Positions 18,272 to 28,266 are shown, counted from the stretch's first letter. The stretch: 64,000 nt of DNA from Millisia brevis NBRC 105863 (GCF_001552615.1 NZ_BCRN01000003.1:62001-126000), one strand, 5' to 3'. The notes: generated from the letters alone by a model not told the origin. Numbers and translations: made by a program.

Positions 18272-19987
18272 CTACAGAACCCCTTCCGTGCGTCCGGCCT
18301 GCTGCTGCTGTTGCTGCTGCTGGGTGAGCAGGGCGACGTCCGGTCCGTGCTCGGCCGGTGGCGCCTCGGCGGGCTCGCCGACGAGTTCCTCACCACCGAG
18401 TTCGCGTTCCTCGGACGAGGCACGGGTGGCGAGCACCCAGGTGTCCTTGCTGCCACCGCCCTGGCTGGAGTTGACCACGAGCGAGCCCTCGGGCAGCGCG
18501 ACGCGGGTCAGCCCGCCGGGCAGCACCCAGATGTCGTCCCCGTCGTTGACCGCGAACGGGCGCAGGTCGACGTGGCGGGGGGCGAGGTCGTCGCCGACCT
18601 TGGTGGGCACGGTCGACAACTGCACCACCGGCTGGGCGATCCAGCCGCGCGGGTCGGCGCGGATCTTACGGACCAGCGCGTCGAGTTCCTTGGTGGTCGC
18701 GTCGGGTCCGAAGACGATGCCATAACCGCCGGAACCCTCGACCGGCTTGATCACCAGTTCGTCGATGCGGTCGAGGACCTCCTCGCGCTCGTCGTCCAGC
18801 CAGCAGCGCAGGGTGTCGACGTTGGCGAGCAGCGGCTTCTCACCGAGGTAGTACTCGATGATCGTCGGCACGTAGGTATAGGTCAGCTTGTCGTCGCCGA
18901 CACCGTTGCCGACCGCGCTGGCGATGACGACGTGTCCGGCGCGGGCGGCGTTGAGCACGCCGGGAACGCCGAGCATCGAGTCCGGCCGGAAGTGCAGCGG
19001 ATCGAGGAAGTCGTCGTCGATGCGCCGGTAGATCACATCGACCCGCTGCTCGCCCTCGGTGGTGCGCATGTAGACGACGTTGTCGCGACAGAACAGGTCG
19101 CGGGCCTCGACCAATTCGACGCCCATCATCCGGGCGAGCAGCGAATGCTCGAAGTAGGCGGAGTTGTAGACGCCGGGGGTCATCACCACGACGGTCGGGT
19201 CGGCGACGTTGACCGCGGCGGCGGCCCGCAATGCGCGCAGCAGGTAGGTGGCATAGTCGCCAACCGGCCGCACCCGATGGCTGCTGAACAGGTCGGGGAA
19301 GACCCGCGCCATGGTGCGTCGGTTCTCCATCACATAGGACACGCCGGACGGCGAGCGCAGGTTGTCCTCGAGCACGCGGAAGGTGCCCTCGCTATCGCGG
19401 ATCAGGTCGATACCGGCGACGTGGATGCGCACCCCGTTCGGCGGCTGGATCCCGAAAGCGCTGCGGTGGAAATGATCACAGGAGGTGACCAGACGCTTCG
19501 GGACGACGCCGTCACGCAGGATCTGCTGGTCACCGTAGATGTCGTCGAGGAACATCTCGAGCGCCTGGACCCGCTGCCGGATGCCGCGTTCGAGCTTGGA
19601 CCACTCGTTGGGCGCGATCACGCGCGGCACGAGGTCGAGCGGGAAGGGCCGCTCCTTGCCGGACAGCGAGAAGGTGATGCCGCGGTCGATGTAGGTACGG
19701 CCGAGCGCGTCCTGGCGAGCCCCCAACTCCGCGGGCGGGATGGGCGCCAACGCCTTGTACAGCGACTTGTATGCCTGCCGCACATCGCCCTCGGGCTCGA
19801 ACATCTCGTCGAATGCCCCGTGATAGCTCTCGACGCCGAAGTAGTCGTCGAAGACGGTCGGCCCCTTCGCGGCCTTCGATCGCTGCGACTGCTTCTGCTT
19901 CTTGGGCTTCTTGGCCGGTTCCGGCGTCGACACGTCCTCCGACTCGGCGCGGTCTTCGCCGGCCACCGTTGTTGATCGCGCACTCAT
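18272..19987 (-). CDS. Circularly permuted type 2 ATP-grasp protein (peptide ligase-like)
   Basis: 571 residues from ATG 19987. After a Lys-rich N-terminal tail ([19 protein letters not shown]), the conserved core runs from [19 protein letters not shown] to the C-terminal third, with [15 protein letters not shown] as the glycine-rich ATP-grasp loop and [15 protein letters not shown] near the end. Orthologue of Rv2411c. Members are predicted ATP-dependent carboxylate-amine ligases. Odd feature: a run of eight or nine glutamines encoded by CAG/CAA just before the C-terminus (18298-18328). First gene of the ATP-grasp/alpha-E/transglutaminase operon. Confidence 0.9.
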   Translation of the reverse strand: MSARSTTVAGEDRAESEDVSTPEPAKKPKKQKQSQRSKAAKGPTVFDDYFGVESYHGAFDEMFEPEGDVRQAYKSLYKALAPIPPAELGARQDALGRTYIDRGITFSLSGKERPFPLDLVPRVIAPNEWSKLERGIRQRVQALEMFLDDIYGDQQILRDGVVPKRLVTSCDHFHRSAFGIQPPNGVRIHVAGIDLIRDSEGTFRVLEDNLRSPSGVSYVMENRRTMARVFPDLFSSHRVRPVGDYATYLLRALRAAAAVNVADPTVVVMTPGVYNSAYFEHSLLARMMGVELVEARDLFCRDNVVYMRTTEGEQRVDVIYRRIDDDFLDPLHFRPDSMLGVPGVLNAARAGHVVIASAVGNGVGDDKLTYTYVPTIIEYYLGEKPLLANVDTLRCWLDDEREEVLDRIDELVIKPVEGSGGYGIVFGPDATTKELDALVRKIRADPRGWIAQPVVQLSTVPTKVGDDLAPRHVDLRPFAVNDGDDIWVLPGGLTRVALPEGSLVVNSSQGGGSKDTWVLATRASSEERELGGEELVGEPAEAPPAEHGPDVALLTQQQQQQQQAGRTEGVL

Positions 19988-19998
19988 GACCGCTATCG

Positions 19999-20028
19999 TG
20001 CTACACCGACGGCTAGTCGGCTGGTCAA
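19999..20028 (-). promoter_or_regulatory. Candidate sigma-A promoter for the ATP-grasp operon
   Basis: On the minus strand TTGACC (20028-20023), a 17-base spacer and TGTAGC (20004-19999) precede the ATG at 19987. The -35 is strong and the -10 is weak. If right, the transcript starts only a few bases before the start codon, giving a leaderless or nearly leaderless message, which is common in this order. Confidence 0.35.
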
Positions 20029-20083
20029 CGCGAACGACGACTCGTCGGTCTCCGGCCGCCGAACGTTCACGCGGCGGTCCGGT

Positions 20084-20113
20084 TTGGGACCTACCCGACA
20101 CCGCTGGTATCCT
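20084..20113 (+). promoter_or_regulatory. Candidate sigma-A promoter for rpsT
   Basis: TTGGGA (20084-20089), an 18-base spacer and TATCCT (20108-20113). It would give an rpsT leader of about 147 nt before GTG 20268. No known leader motif was recognised in the remainder. Confidence 0.4.
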
Positions 20114-20267
20114 CAATGGTCGGCGCGTGTCCAGCCGTTATCGGGCATGCCCACCCACGACTTGGGCCGGACCCTTCCGGCCGACGGATACACAACAGAA
20201 GTTCCAGCTTCGGCCCGTCCACCGACGACGCCGGCCGGAAAACCAGCAATCGAACAGGAAACAACGC

Positions 20268-20528
20268 GTGGCCAACATCAAGTCCCAGGTGAAGCGGATC
20301 CGCACGAACGAGGTCGCTCGCCTGCGCAACCAGTCGGCGAAGTCGGCTCTGCGCACCGCCATCCGGTCGTTCCGTGAGGCCGCTGCCGCGGGCGACAAGG
20401 ACAAGGCCGCCGAGCTGGCGAAGGTCGCCGGGCGCAAGCTCGACAAGGCCGCCGGCGCGGGCATCATCCACCCGAACCAGGCCGCCAACAAGAAGTCGGC
20501 GATCGACCTGGCGGTCAACAAGCTCTGA
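20268..20528 (+). CDS. rpsT: 30S ribosomal protein S20
   Basis: 86 residues from a GTG start: [20 protein letters not shown], the classic Lys/Arg-rich three-helix S20 ending in [12 protein letters not shown]. Binds 16S rRNA early in 30S assembly. It is a single-gene unit divergent from the ATP-grasp operon and convergent with holA, exactly as in M. tuberculosis (Rv2412). Confidence 0.98.
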   Translation: MANIKSQVKRIRTNEVARLRNQSAKSALRTAIRSFREAAAAGDKDKAAELAKVAGRKLDKAAGAGIIHPNQAANKKSAIDLAVNKL

Positions 20529-20533
20529 CGTTC

Positions 20534-20545
20534 CCGCGATCGCGG
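20534..20545 (+). terminator. Possible rpsT terminator
   Basis: CCGCGATCGCGG begins 6 bases after the rpsT stop and is followed by CTTTC. Short, but in the expected place; the 183-bp gap to the convergent holA end holds no ORF I would accept. Confidence 0.4.
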
Positions 20546-20711
20546 CTTTCGAAGTCGCCGATCGCTCCGGTGCGTGGAACTTCCGTTCAACGACCCGGCT
20601 GTCACACCTTCGCAGGTGGCGACGGTCGGGTCTTTGGCGTGTCTGCGGACGGTCGGATCGGGACTGCTGGAGGTGCTCCGCCGGGCACCCCGGGACCGGG
20701 CGCCCCTGCGG

Positions 20712-21719
20712 TCAGCGACCGGCGGGGGCCCGTCCCGACCGCGATGCCGAGGCGAGCTCGCAGACCCGGGTGACCGCGAACTCCAGGGCGTACTCCGGGA
20801 CCGCGGCCTGACCCTTGACGTCGGCGTTGAGCGCACCGACGATCGACAGCGCCTCGGCGACGGTGGTCGGATTCCAGGCCCGCGCCTGAGCCTGGGCCTT
20901 CTTGACCTTCCACGGCGGCATGCCGAGCGTCGAGGCCAGCGCGAACGGATCGCCGCGACCGGCCGACCCGACACGCGCGATCGTGTGCACCGCATCGGCG
21001 AGCGCGTCGGCGATCAGAACGTGGGGAACGCCACGCAGCAACGCCCACCGCAGCGCCTCGAGCGCGGCGGTCCGCTCCCCCGTCACCGCCGGTTCGGCGA
21101 CGTCGAAGCCGGTGACTTCGGCCCGGCCGGCGTAGTACCGGCGCACCGATTCCGCGCCCACCTTGCCGCCGGTATCGGCGACGAGTTGGGAGCAGGCGGC
21201 GGCCAGTTCGCGCAGATCGGAACCGACGCTGTCGAGCACCAGGGCGGCGACCTCACCGGAGACGCGAACGCCCGCGGTGCGGAACTCGTTGCGGACGAAT
21301 TCGACGCGCTCGGCGGGTTTGCTGGGCCCGATCGCCTCGAGGATCACCGCGCCGGCCTTGCGGAGGGCGGGCACCATCGCCTTGGCCCGGCCGCCGCCGT
21401 TGTGCACGATCACCAGGACGACACCTTCGGGTGGGTCCTGCGCGGCCTGCAGAATCAGGGCGACCGCGTCCTTGCCGGCCTCCGCAGCCGACTCGAGCAC
21501 AACGACCCGATCCTCGGCGAACAGCGACGGGCTGACCAGTTCCGCCAGCTCTCCGGGGTCGACATCTCCGGCGCGGATCTTGGTGACCGGTAGGTCGACG
21601 TCGCCGCCGAGGTGCGCGCGCCGCGCGTTCACCACGCTGCGCACGGCCCGTTCGATCAGCAACTCCTGATCGCCGAGCACGAGCACCACCGGTTGCTGTG
21701 CGAGTTCCGGTGCCGTCAC
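20712..21719 (-). CDS. holA: DNA polymerase III subunit delta
   Basis: 335 residues from GTG 21719. Clamp-loader delta subunit, which opens the beta clamp. Features: LVLGDQELLIERAV at the N-terminus (typical 'GxExLLxERAV'), the AEDRVVVLE strand, VLVIVHNGG, and the C-terminal collar MPPWKVKKAQAQAR. Length and position (between rpsT and comEC) match Rv2413c. Confidence 0.95.
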   Translation of the reverse strand: MTAPELAQQPVVLVLGDQELLIERAVRSVVNARRAHLGGDVDLPVTKIRAGDVDPGELAELVSPSLFAEDRVVVLESAAEAGKDAVALILQAAQDPPEGVVLVIVHNGGGRAKAMVPALRKAGAVILEAIGPSKPAERVEFVRNEFRTAGVRVSGEVAALVLDSVGSDLRELAAACSQLVADTGGKVGAESVRRYYAGRAEVTGFDVAEPAVTGERTAALEALRWALLRGVPHVLIADALADAVHTIARVGSAGRGDPFALASTLGMPPWKVKKAQAQARAWNPTTVAEALSIVGALNADVKGQAAVPEYALEFAVTRVCELASASRSGRAPAGR

Positions 21720-21801
21720 CCCCTTATCCTGTCACGACGCCGCACGGGTCGTTCCGCCCCCGACGCCCGCCTCACCCCGCGGCACGGCACGCTCCGCTCG
21801 G

Positions 21802-23208
21802 TCACGCTCGCACCGCCGCCCACCGCGCGACCTCGATCAGCCACCACAGCGTCGGGCCCGCCGCCCGGGCCGGCACCTCCGCCACGGCCGCGCTGATCGG
21901 TGCGACCACCGCCGCGATCGCCCCAAGGACGGTGATCGGCGGGATCACCGGCGCGACCAGCAGGTTCGCGAGCATCGCGATCGGCCCGACCGGACTGCCG
22001 AGCGCCACCAGCACCGGCATGGTCGCCAGGTGCGCGGCGACCGCCACCGCGACCGCCTCGACGACAACCTTGGGGATCGGCGGCCGGTGCAGCACGGCGA
22101 CCAGCACCGGAGCGACCACGATCAACGCCGCCGTGGCCAGCACGGACAACGCGAAGCCGGGTGCGACGGCCAGCGCGGGTTGCCAGGCGAGCAGTCCGAT
22201 CACCGCGACGGCCAGCGCCGGCATCGCCTGCTTGCGCCGCGACGCCACCAACGCCAGCAGCCCGACGGCGCTCATCACCGCCGCCCGCAGCACGCTCGGG
22301 CTCGGCCGACAGATCACCACGAACGCGATCAGCACCAGCGCGGCGATCGCCGTCGCGGTGCGCGGACCGATCGTCAGCGCCCGGGCGAGGGCCAGCGCCG
22401 ACCCGACCACGAGGGTGAAGTTCGCCCCGCTGACGGCGGTCAGGTGCGTGAGCCCGGCGGCGGCGAAGTCGGCGACCAGGTCTTCGTCGAGCCCGGAGAT
22501 ATCCCCGACGACCAGCGCCGGCAGCAATCCGGCCGGGTCCTCGGGCAGCGTCTCGTCGGCGACCGCCACCAGCCCGGCCCGCAGACCGGACGCCCACTGC
22601 TGGTGGAGCGGCGGCGCCCGCACTTCGATCGGTGCGCCGGTGACGATGAGTTGCGCGGCAGTCAGGTCGTTGCGGTCCGGCAGTGCCAGCCGGGCCCGCA
22701 CGATCACCTGTTGACCGGGGACGAGGCCGAGCCATCCGTCGACGGGAGTGAACGCGATCGCCGAGAATTCCGAAGTCACTTCGGTGCCCGCGATCAGCGC
22801 GCGGCTGCCGCTGAGCCGGACCAGCACGCTCGGGCGCGAACCGGTCAGCAGGCGCGGATCGTCGGTGATGGTGGCCTCGATGGTGGCGTACTGTCCGCGT
22901 TCCGCCGCCTGCCGCACCGGGTGCGAGTCGACTTCCAGGACCCGGGCGACGGCGACCGTCGCGAAGGCGCCGACGATACCGACCACCACGACGACCGTAC
23001 GGACCAGCGGCGATGCCGGCGTACCTCTTCGGCGCGCCACGATCGCCGCGGCGGACAGGATCAGCAGGCTTCCCGCCGCGATCGCCGCTCCCCACCGTGC
23101 TCCTGCGAGGAGGGTGACCGCCGTGGTCAGCCAGGCGGCCGCCGCCGGCAGCGCGAGTCGCAGGTCCAGGTCCCCCGCCGATCGTCGGTCGGACTGCCGC
23201 TCGCTCAC
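21802..23208 (-). CDS. comEC: ComEC/Rec2-type DNA uptake channel, short form
   Basis: 468 residues. The GTG start overlaps the comEA stop (GTGA). Two N-terminal helices, a DUF4131-like soluble segment (~ residues 80-200), then the Competence domain of about eight helices containing LTHLTAVSGANFTLVVG near residue 260, the counterpart of the family's AISGxH motif. It ends right after the membrane domain, with no C-terminal metallo-beta-lactamase nuclease domain as found in Bacillus ComEC. Role would be single-strand DNA import; natural competence is not established for most Mycobacteriales, so function is uncertain. Confidence 0.85.
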   Translation of the reverse strand: MSERQSDRRSAGDLDLRLALPAAAAWLTTAVTLLAGARWGAAIAAGSLLILSAAAIVARRRGTPASPLVRTVVVVVGIVGAFATVAVARVLEVDSHPVRQAAERGQYATIEATITDDPRLLTGSRPSVLVRLSGSRALIAGTEVTSEFSAIAFTPVDGWLGLVPGQQVIVRARLALPDRNDLTAAQLIVTGAPIEVRAPPLHQQWASGLRAGLVAVADETLPEDPAGLLPALVVGDISGLDEDLVADFAAAGLTHLTAVSGANFTLVVGSALALARALTIGPRTATAIAALVLIAFVVICRPSPSVLRAAVMSAVGLLALVASRRKQAMPALAVAVIGLLAWQPALAVAPGFALSVLATAALIVVAPVLVAVLHRPPIPKVVVEAVAVAVAAHLATMPVLVALGSPVGPIAMLANLLVAPVIPPITVLGAIAAVVAPISAAVAEVPARAAGPTLWWLIEVARWAAVRA

Positions 23209-24470
23209 GGCACGACCAGCGGTTGCAGCTTCGCCAGCCGAGCGGGTCCGATGCCGGGGACCTCCGCCAACTGCTCGACCGATGCGAACGGGCCGTTGTC
23301 GGTGCGCCACTGCACGATGGCCGCCGCGGTGACCGGTCCGACCCCGGGCAGCGTTTCCAGTTCGGCGGGCGTGGCGGTGCTCAGCGAGAGCGGCCCGCCG
23401 CCCGGCGCTCCCCCGGCCGTACCCGCGCCGGCCCCGCCGACGGAACCCGCAGCGCCGCCTGCTCCCGGCGCGGCGATCGGTGCCGCTCCCCCCGCGCCGA
23501 TGACTGCGGATTCCGGCGGCCCCGACTCGGCGCTCAGCGCTCCGACAACGATCTGTTCGCCGTCGGCCAGCGGGCGAGCGAGATTGAGTCCGAGGGTGTC
23601 GGCGTTCGGAGCGGGGCCGCCCGCCGCGATGAGCGCGTCCGCCACCCGGGCTCCGGCGCCCAAGGTCACGATGCCCGGTTGGGCCACCAGCCCGACGACC
23701 GACACCACCACGCTCGACGGGGTCGCCGCAGCCTGCTCCGACCCCACACCGACCACCGCCCCACCCGCGGCCGCACCGCCCGAGGCTTCGGCGACGCCCG
23801 CAGGGGAGCCGGTCGATTCCGGGACCGTCGACTGGGCGCCGTCGCGAGCAGACGCGACCGCGGGCAACGGGGGAACCGGGGTGCCGGACGACCGGTTCCA
23901 CCACACGGCGACCACCGTCAACAGGACGATCACCGCGGCGGCCGCCCCGAGCGCTCGCGCCCCGCGGCCGTCCATACTCGCCCGTACCGTCTCCCAGACG
24001 CGCGGCGCAAGCGGTTGATCGTCGATCGAAGCGGTGTCGTAGGCGTCGAGATCCACCGGGGACCTGCCGACCGGTGCCCGGTCGAAGGCGGATCTGCCGC
24101 TCGAGCCGCGGCCAGACGCGGAGTTGTCGAACCCCGAGCTGTCGAAGGAGCCCCGGTCGAACGCGGCCCGGCCGCCGGTGTCGGCCTCGAACGAAGCACG
24201 CTCGAACGCCACCTCCTCGAACGCCGCCTCCTCGAACGCCGCCTCCTCGAGGACTGCCTCCTCGGACCCCGGGTCGAGGTCCTCGCGGCCCCGACGCGGG
24301 CGCAGGCGCGCCACCACCGCGTCGCCGGCGCCGACCCGCACCGCGTCCTGCGCGCCGACGCGTACCGAGTCATCCGCGCCGGCCCGTGCCGAATCGTCCG
24401 CGCCCGCCCGTGCCGCCCTATCGGCGCGGCGATCGCGGGCACCGTCTTCCCATTCCGTCTCAGCGGCCAT
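23205..24470 (-). CDS. comEA: ComEA-like helix-hairpin-helix DNA-binding protein with a repeat-rich N-terminal tail
   Basis: 421 residues, about twice the usual size. The N-terminal ~170 residues are repetitive: RAGADD-type heptads, then five-residue repeats (AFEEA AFEEV AFERA SFEAD, later AFDRG SFDSS GFDNS). One membrane helix (GAAAAVIVLLTVVAVWW, ~180-197) follows. The outer part has an SLBB-like domain (VVGLVAQPGIVTLGAGARV) and two HhH motifs, LETLPGVGPVTAAAIVQWR and VPGIGPARLAKLQPL, at the very C-terminus. It would bind incoming double-stranded DNA for the adjacent ComEC. The repeat-rich tail is cytoplasmic by topology. Confidence 0.85.
   Translation of the reverse strand: MAAETEWEDGARDRRADRAARAGADDSARAGADDSVRVGAQDAVRVGAGDAVVARLRPRRGREDLDPGSEEAVLEEAAFEEAAFEEVAFERASFEADTGGRAAFDRGSFDSSGFDNSASGRGSSGRSAFDRAPVGRSPVDLDAYDTASIDDQPLAPRVWETVRASMDGRGARALGAAAAVIVLLTVVAVWWNRSSGTPVPPLPAVASARDGAQSTVPESTGSPAGVAEASGGAAAGGAVVGVGSEQAAATPSSVVVSVVGLVAQPGIVTLGAGARVADALIAAGGPAPNADTLGLNLARPLADGEQIVVGALSAESGPPESAVIGAGGAAPIAAPGAGGAAGSVGGAGAGTAGGAPGGGPLSLSTATPAELETLPGVGPVTAAAIVQWRTDNGPFASVEQLAEVPGIGPARLAKLQPLVVP
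24206..24262 (-). repeat. 15-bp tandem repeats inside comEA
   Basis: The unit TCGAACGCCGCCTCC (plus-strand reading) recurs two to four times with changes and encodes the Phe-Glu-Glu-Ala five-residue repeats. A coding minisatellite, likely prone to copy-number change. Confidence 0.7.
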
Positions 24471-24621
24471 GGACGCGAACCTACGAAGGCCCCGCGACGC
24501 CGACGGGCGCATCACCCGGCGAAATCGAGTGCCTGTGGACAACTCGGACCCCGGGGACAACTCGCCCTCGCGAGGCCCGCGCGACGGGCGGCGTCACCGG
24601 CCGGCGTCCTATGGTGGGCCG

Positions 24622-25479
24622 ATGCCGACCACGAACCCCGTCATCGGATCCGCCCCGAGCCGGGACATCACACCTCTGTCCGCGCCGCGGCCGGGCGCAC
24701 CCCATTTCGACACCGCCTACCGCATCCGCACGGGCGATATCGACAGTTCGTTTCGGCTGCGCCTCGACGGGGTGGCACGGCTGCTCCAGGACGTCGCCAC
24801 CGACAACCTCGCGGCGACCGGCCACACGGAAACCGACCCGTTCTGGATCATCCGGCGCACGATCGTCGACGTACGCTCGCCGATCGAGTGGCCCGGCACC
24901 GTCGAACTCTCCCGTTGGTGCGGAGCGACGTCGAGCCGCTGGTCGAATATGCGGGTGCGCATGACATCCCGTTCGGAAGCCGATGCGTTCAATACCGATC
25001 CGGGGCCCGATGGGCTCATCGACACCGAGGGGTTCTGGATCAAGGTCAACGACAAGGGCCTGCCCAGCCGGATGTCCGACAGCATGGCCGAGACGGCCGC
25101 CGGCATGACCGACGAGCTCCGATTGCGTTGGGTGGCAATGAATACCGATCCCCTACCGGAGGAACCGAGCGTCCCCGATCGGCGGCATCGGCTGCGGGTG
25201 ACCGACTTCGATCCGTTCGAGCATCTCAACAATGCCGCCTACTGGGCGATGGTCGAGGACGAACTGGCCGAGCACCCGGACCTGCGGGGTCGCCCGCATC
25301 GCGCGGTGATCGAGTATCTCTCGCCGATCCCGCACACGACGCGGGATCTGACGGTTCGGCGCCGGCGCGACGGCGACCGGCTGCTGATGTGGATTCTGCA
25401 GGAGGGGAATCCGAAGCCGGCCGCGACGGTGGCGGTCACCGCGCTTGCGGGTGACGTTACCGCCGCGGACCGGTTGTAG
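24622..25479 (+). CDS. Acyl-ACP thioesterase-like protein (double hot-dog)
   Basis: 285 residues. Two hot-dog domains: the first has YRIRTGDIDSSFRLRLDGV and LARLLQDVATDNL-type helix, and the second contains DFDPFEHLNNAAYWAMVEDE, the HxNN segment found in FatA/FatB-type and related thioesterases. It would release fatty acids from acyl carrier protein or CoA. Divergent from comEA across 151 bp and upstream of a convergent alcohol dehydrogenase. In M. tuberculosis the corresponding slot holds eis instead, so this is a local difference. Confidence 0.85.
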   Translation: MPTTNPVIGSAPSRDITPLSAPRPGAPHFDTAYRIRTGDIDSSFRLRLDGVARLLQDVATDNLAATGHTETDPFWIIRRTIVDVRSPIEWPGTVELSRWCGATSSRWSNMRVRMTSRSEADAFNTDPGPDGLIDTEGFWIKVNDKGLPSRMSDSMAETAAGMTDELRLRWVAMNTDPLPEEPSVPDRRHRLRVTDFDPFEHLNNAAYWAMVEDELAEHPDLRGRPHRAVIEYLSPIPHTTRDLTVRRRRDGDRLLMWILQEGNPKPAATVAVTALAGDVTAADRL

Positions 25480-25532
25480 GACTCGCGATGTGGGCGGCGC
25501 GCGGACTCACATCCGCAGGGCGACCCGCACGA

Positions 25533-26576
25533 TCACGGGTGCGGGACGATGACCGCGCGCGCCGACAGGGTGCCGTCGGACAGCGCCTGGTAGGCCTCGA
25601 GGGCTTGGTCGATCGGGTACCGCTGGACGGCGGGCACGATCTTGCCGTCACGGTAGAGGTCGGCCACCTCGTGGAGTTCCTCGATGGTTCCCCAGTAGGT
25701 ATTGGTCAGCTCGGCCTCGTACGGGTTGGTGAAGAAGCTCCAGCTGACCGGCCCGCCGGCGATGCCGACCACCGAAATCCGGCCGCCGACGGCGACGGTC
25801 TTCTGGGCCAGCTCGATCGTCGGGGTGGCCCCGACGAAGTCGAAGACGGCGTCGGCACCCTTGCCGCCGGTCAGTTCGCGGATGCGGGCGACCTGGTCCT
25901 CACCACCGGGGACGGTCACCGCGCCGAACTGCTCGGCGGCGGCCATCGCCTCCGGCTTGGTGTCGGTAGCGATAATCTTTGCGCCGGTGATCGCGGCGAG
26001 GATCTGCACGCCGACCTGGCCCAGACCACCCAGACCGATGACCAGCGCCGTCTTGCCGCCGCCCTGCAGGCGGGGCAGCGACAGCTTGATCGCGTGGTAC
26101 GGGGTCAGGCCCGCATCGGAGAGCGGGGCGGCGTCGATCGGATCGGCATCGCCGAGGGGCACCAGATTGCGGGCGGGCACAACCACGTACTCGGCCATGC
26201 CGCCGTCGCGTCCGAGGCCGATGCCCTTATAGGGCAGCGTGGCCTCGTTCTCGCAGAGCGTGTCCTGACCGCGAGCACATACACGACAGTGACCGCACCC
26301 GATCGGTCCGTACACGAGATGGGCTGCGCCCTTTTCGAATCCGGTGACACCGGAGCCGAGTTCCTCGATCCACCCGGAGACCTCGTGGCCGAGGGTGTAT
26401 GTCGGGCCGAGCTGGTCACCCATCGACTCGTCGAAGTCCTCGAAGATGGCGACATCGGAATGGCAGGCGCCGGAACCGGCAACCTTCAACAGCACTTCGC
26501 CGGGCCCGGGTTCGGGGCGGGGAATGTCCTCGAGTGTGGGAAATGTCTTCCAGTCGGTGAATCGAACGGCCTTCAT
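25533..26576 (-). CDS. Zinc-dependent alcohol dehydrogenase (MDR family)
   Basis: 347 residues from ATG 26576, eleven codons inside a longer frame, chosen for the GAGGAAG site 4 bases ahead. Catalytic zinc ligands in GACHSDVA and TLGHEVSGW, structural zinc in CGHCRVCARGQDTLC, Rossmann loop GLGGLGQVGVQI, and TDTKPEAMA after the second strand, suggesting NAD(H). Substrate unknown; related enzymes oxidise primary or aromatic alcohols. It converges on the thioesterase gene with a 53-bp gap. Confidence 0.9.
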   Translation of the reverse strand: MKAVRFTDWKTFPTLEDIPRPEPGPGEVLLKVAGSGACHSDVAIFEDFDESMGDQLGPTYTLGHEVSGWIEELGSGVTGFEKGAAHLVYGPIGCGHCRVCARGQDTLCENEATLPYKGIGLGRDGGMAEYVVVPARNLVPLGDADPIDAAPLSDAGLTPYHAIKLSLPRLQGGGKTALVIGLGGLGQVGVQILAAITGAKIIATDTKPEAMAAAEQFGAVTVPGGEDQVARIRELTGGKGADAVFDFVGATPTIELAQKTVAVGGRISVVGIAGGPVSWSFFTNPYEAELTNTYWGTIEELHEVADLYRDGKIVPAVQRYPIDQALEAYQALSDGTLSARAVIVPHP

Positions 26577-26674
26577 CGCGCTTCCTCTCGGCACGTCGGT
26601 GGGCGGCATCTCTACTACATCACGTCGCAGGACACGATGCAGTGGCCACGTCGCCGGACCGGTGGGCGCACCAA

Positions 26675-27553
26675 TCAGACGGGAAACGAATCTCGCTGCA
26701 CGGGAAGGGCTATCGCATCGGGGTGTGTGTTCACCACCACACCGAGGGCTCCCGGTCCGAGGTGCACTCCGAGGGTGAAGCCGAGGGCCGCGGGCGGGTG
26801 GATCACCGCGGCCGGCGTCGCCTGCCGCAGCCCGTCGACGATCAGGTCGGCGATATCGGGAGCGTCGACGTGATGGACGGCGATCGCAGCCTCGCCGCTG
26901 TCCTCCGCACCGGCCGCCGCGTCGATCAGCGCGGCGAGCGCCTTCGAGCGAGTGCGGACCCGTTCACGCAGGGTCAACACCCCGTCGACCAGATGCAGGA
27001 TCGGCTTGGTCGCCAGGACGGCACCCAGGACGGCCGCAGCGGTGGACAGCCGTCCGCCGCGCCGCAACCACTCGAGCCGTTCGACCATGCACAGGCAGTA
27101 GGACTCCGCGGAGACTTCGGCCGCCTTGCGGTACACCGTGCCCAGGTCGGCGCCGTCGACGGCGGTCGCGGCGGCGGCGCGGACCGAGAAGCCCAGGCCC
27201 GAGGCGATCGACTCCGAATCGTGGACGCGCACCAGCGGACCCAACGAGTCGGCGACGGTGCGCACGACATCCCAGGTCCCCGACAGTCGACGCGAGAGGG
27301 TCACGGCGACCACGCCGGCGCCGTCGCTGCGGTCGAGCGCCTCGACCAGAACCTTCCGCACCTCCTCGGGAGAGGCGGTCGCGGTATGCGCGGCGGGATC
27401 GCCGACCACCGAATCCGGGACCGCGTCGAGGCCCTCGCGGTAGTCCTCGTCGCCGCGCAGCACGTGCAGCGGAAGCACCGAGATCGCCGTCGCGGGCGTC
27501 ACGCACCAGTCGGGCAGACCGGCGGAGGAATCGGTCACCAGTTGGACGGTCAC
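26675..27553 (-). CDS. DegV family fatty-acid-binding protein
   Basis: 292 residues, GTG start overlapping the octT stop (GTGA). [10 protein letters not shown] at the N-terminus, [15 protein letters not shown] (the family's 'LSGTY' loop), and C-terminal [13 protein letters not shown] and [14 protein letters not shown] segments. DegV/FakB proteins hold a fatty acid for the kinase FakA in Firmicutes; no FakA is seen here. Orthologue by position of Rv2417c. Adjacent to OctT, an octanoyl transferase, so a role in acyl supply is plausible but untested. Confidence 0.9.
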   Translation of the reverse strand: MTVQLVTDSSAGLPDWCVTPATAISVLPLHVLRGDEDYREGLDAVPDSVVGDPAAHTATASPEEVRKVLVEALDRSDGAGVVAVTLSRRLSGTWDVVRTVADSLGPLVRVHDSESIASGLGFSVRAAAATAVDGADLGTVYRKAAEVSAESYCLCMVERLEWLRRGGRLSTAAAVLGAVLATKPILHLVDGVLTLRERVRTRSKALAALIDAAAGAEDSGEAAIAVHHVDAPDIADLIVDGLRQATPAAVIHPPAALGFTLGVHLGPGALGVVVNTHPDAIALPVQRDSFPV

Positions 27554-28266
27554 CGGTCGGCCCCCGTGCCGATCGCCGCGAGCACACCCTCGGCCACCCG
27601 GCGATGTCCTTCCCAACCCCAGTGAATGCCATCGGGATTCGCGTCGGGGGTGTCCATATGCTTGTCGACGGCGGCGCCGAGATCGACCAGCGGCAGATCG
27701 TGGGTCGCCGCCCAGGCGGTGGTCGCCCGGACCGCGGCGGGGCGACCGGCGTGGACGCGCGCATAGGCATCGCACCGATGGGTGGACGGCAGCGTCGCGA
27801 TCACCGGCAACTCGGGCCGCACGTAGGCCAGGGCGGCGCGGGTGCGCTCGAGGTACTGCACGCTGATCTTCGGGGGCAGGGCGACCGGTCGACCGAGCGG
27901 GGACAGCCGCGGCTGCAACCACTGGTAGCCGCTGCGCGCGACGCGGCGCAGCGGATCGGGGCGCAGATAGCGCAGCCCTTCGCGCAGCGCGGTCGGCAGC
28001 GGCGACGGCAGCGAGTCCATGCCGCCGGTCGCCAGCACCACCGCCTGTGCCCGGGGGATCGCCGCCCAGGCGCGCGGATCGCGGGTGAGCGCCCAATAGG
28101 TGTCCCGGCAGGTCCAGCCGATGCACCCGATCAGTTCGAGATCCCAGTCAAGCTCGCGCGCAACGATATTCGGCCATATTTCGGGATGATCGGCGGGCAG
28201 GCCACCCTCCGGACCGTAGTACGCCAGCGAGTCGGCGAAGACCAGCAGTGTCGGTCGGCCGCTCAC
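27550..28266 (-). CDS. octT: SGNH hydrolase, diglucosylglycerate octanoyltransferase
   Basis: 238 residues from GTG 28266. SGNH fold: catalytic Ser in [12 protein letters not shown] (block I), [10 protein letters not shown], and the Asp/His pair in [19 protein letters not shown]. Position between degV and gpgP matches Rv2418c (OctT), which octanoylates diglucosylglycerate at the start of methylglucose lipopolysaccharide assembly. The assignment rests on synteny plus fold. Confidence 0.8.
   Translation of the reverse strand: MSGRPTLLVFADSLAYYGPEGGLPADHPEIWPNIVARELDWDLELIGCIGWTCRDTYWALTRDPRAWAAIPRAQAVVLATGGMDSLPSPLPTALREGLRYLRPDPLRRVARSGYQWLQPRLSPLGRPVALPPKISVQYLERTRAALAYVRPELPVIATLPSTHRCDAYARVHAGRPAAVRATTAWAATHDLPLVDLGAAVDKHMDTPDANPDGIHWGWEGHRRVAEGVLAAIGTGADR

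Noticed and set aside
19988-20267. tRNA or small RNA gene in the 280-bp gap before rpsT
   Set aside because: No cloverleaf or conserved small-RNA shape found; promoters for both neighbours account for it.
22030-25454. Plus-strand long frames opposite comEC and comEA
   Set aside because: comEC/comEA translate with correct domains on the minus strand; the others do not.
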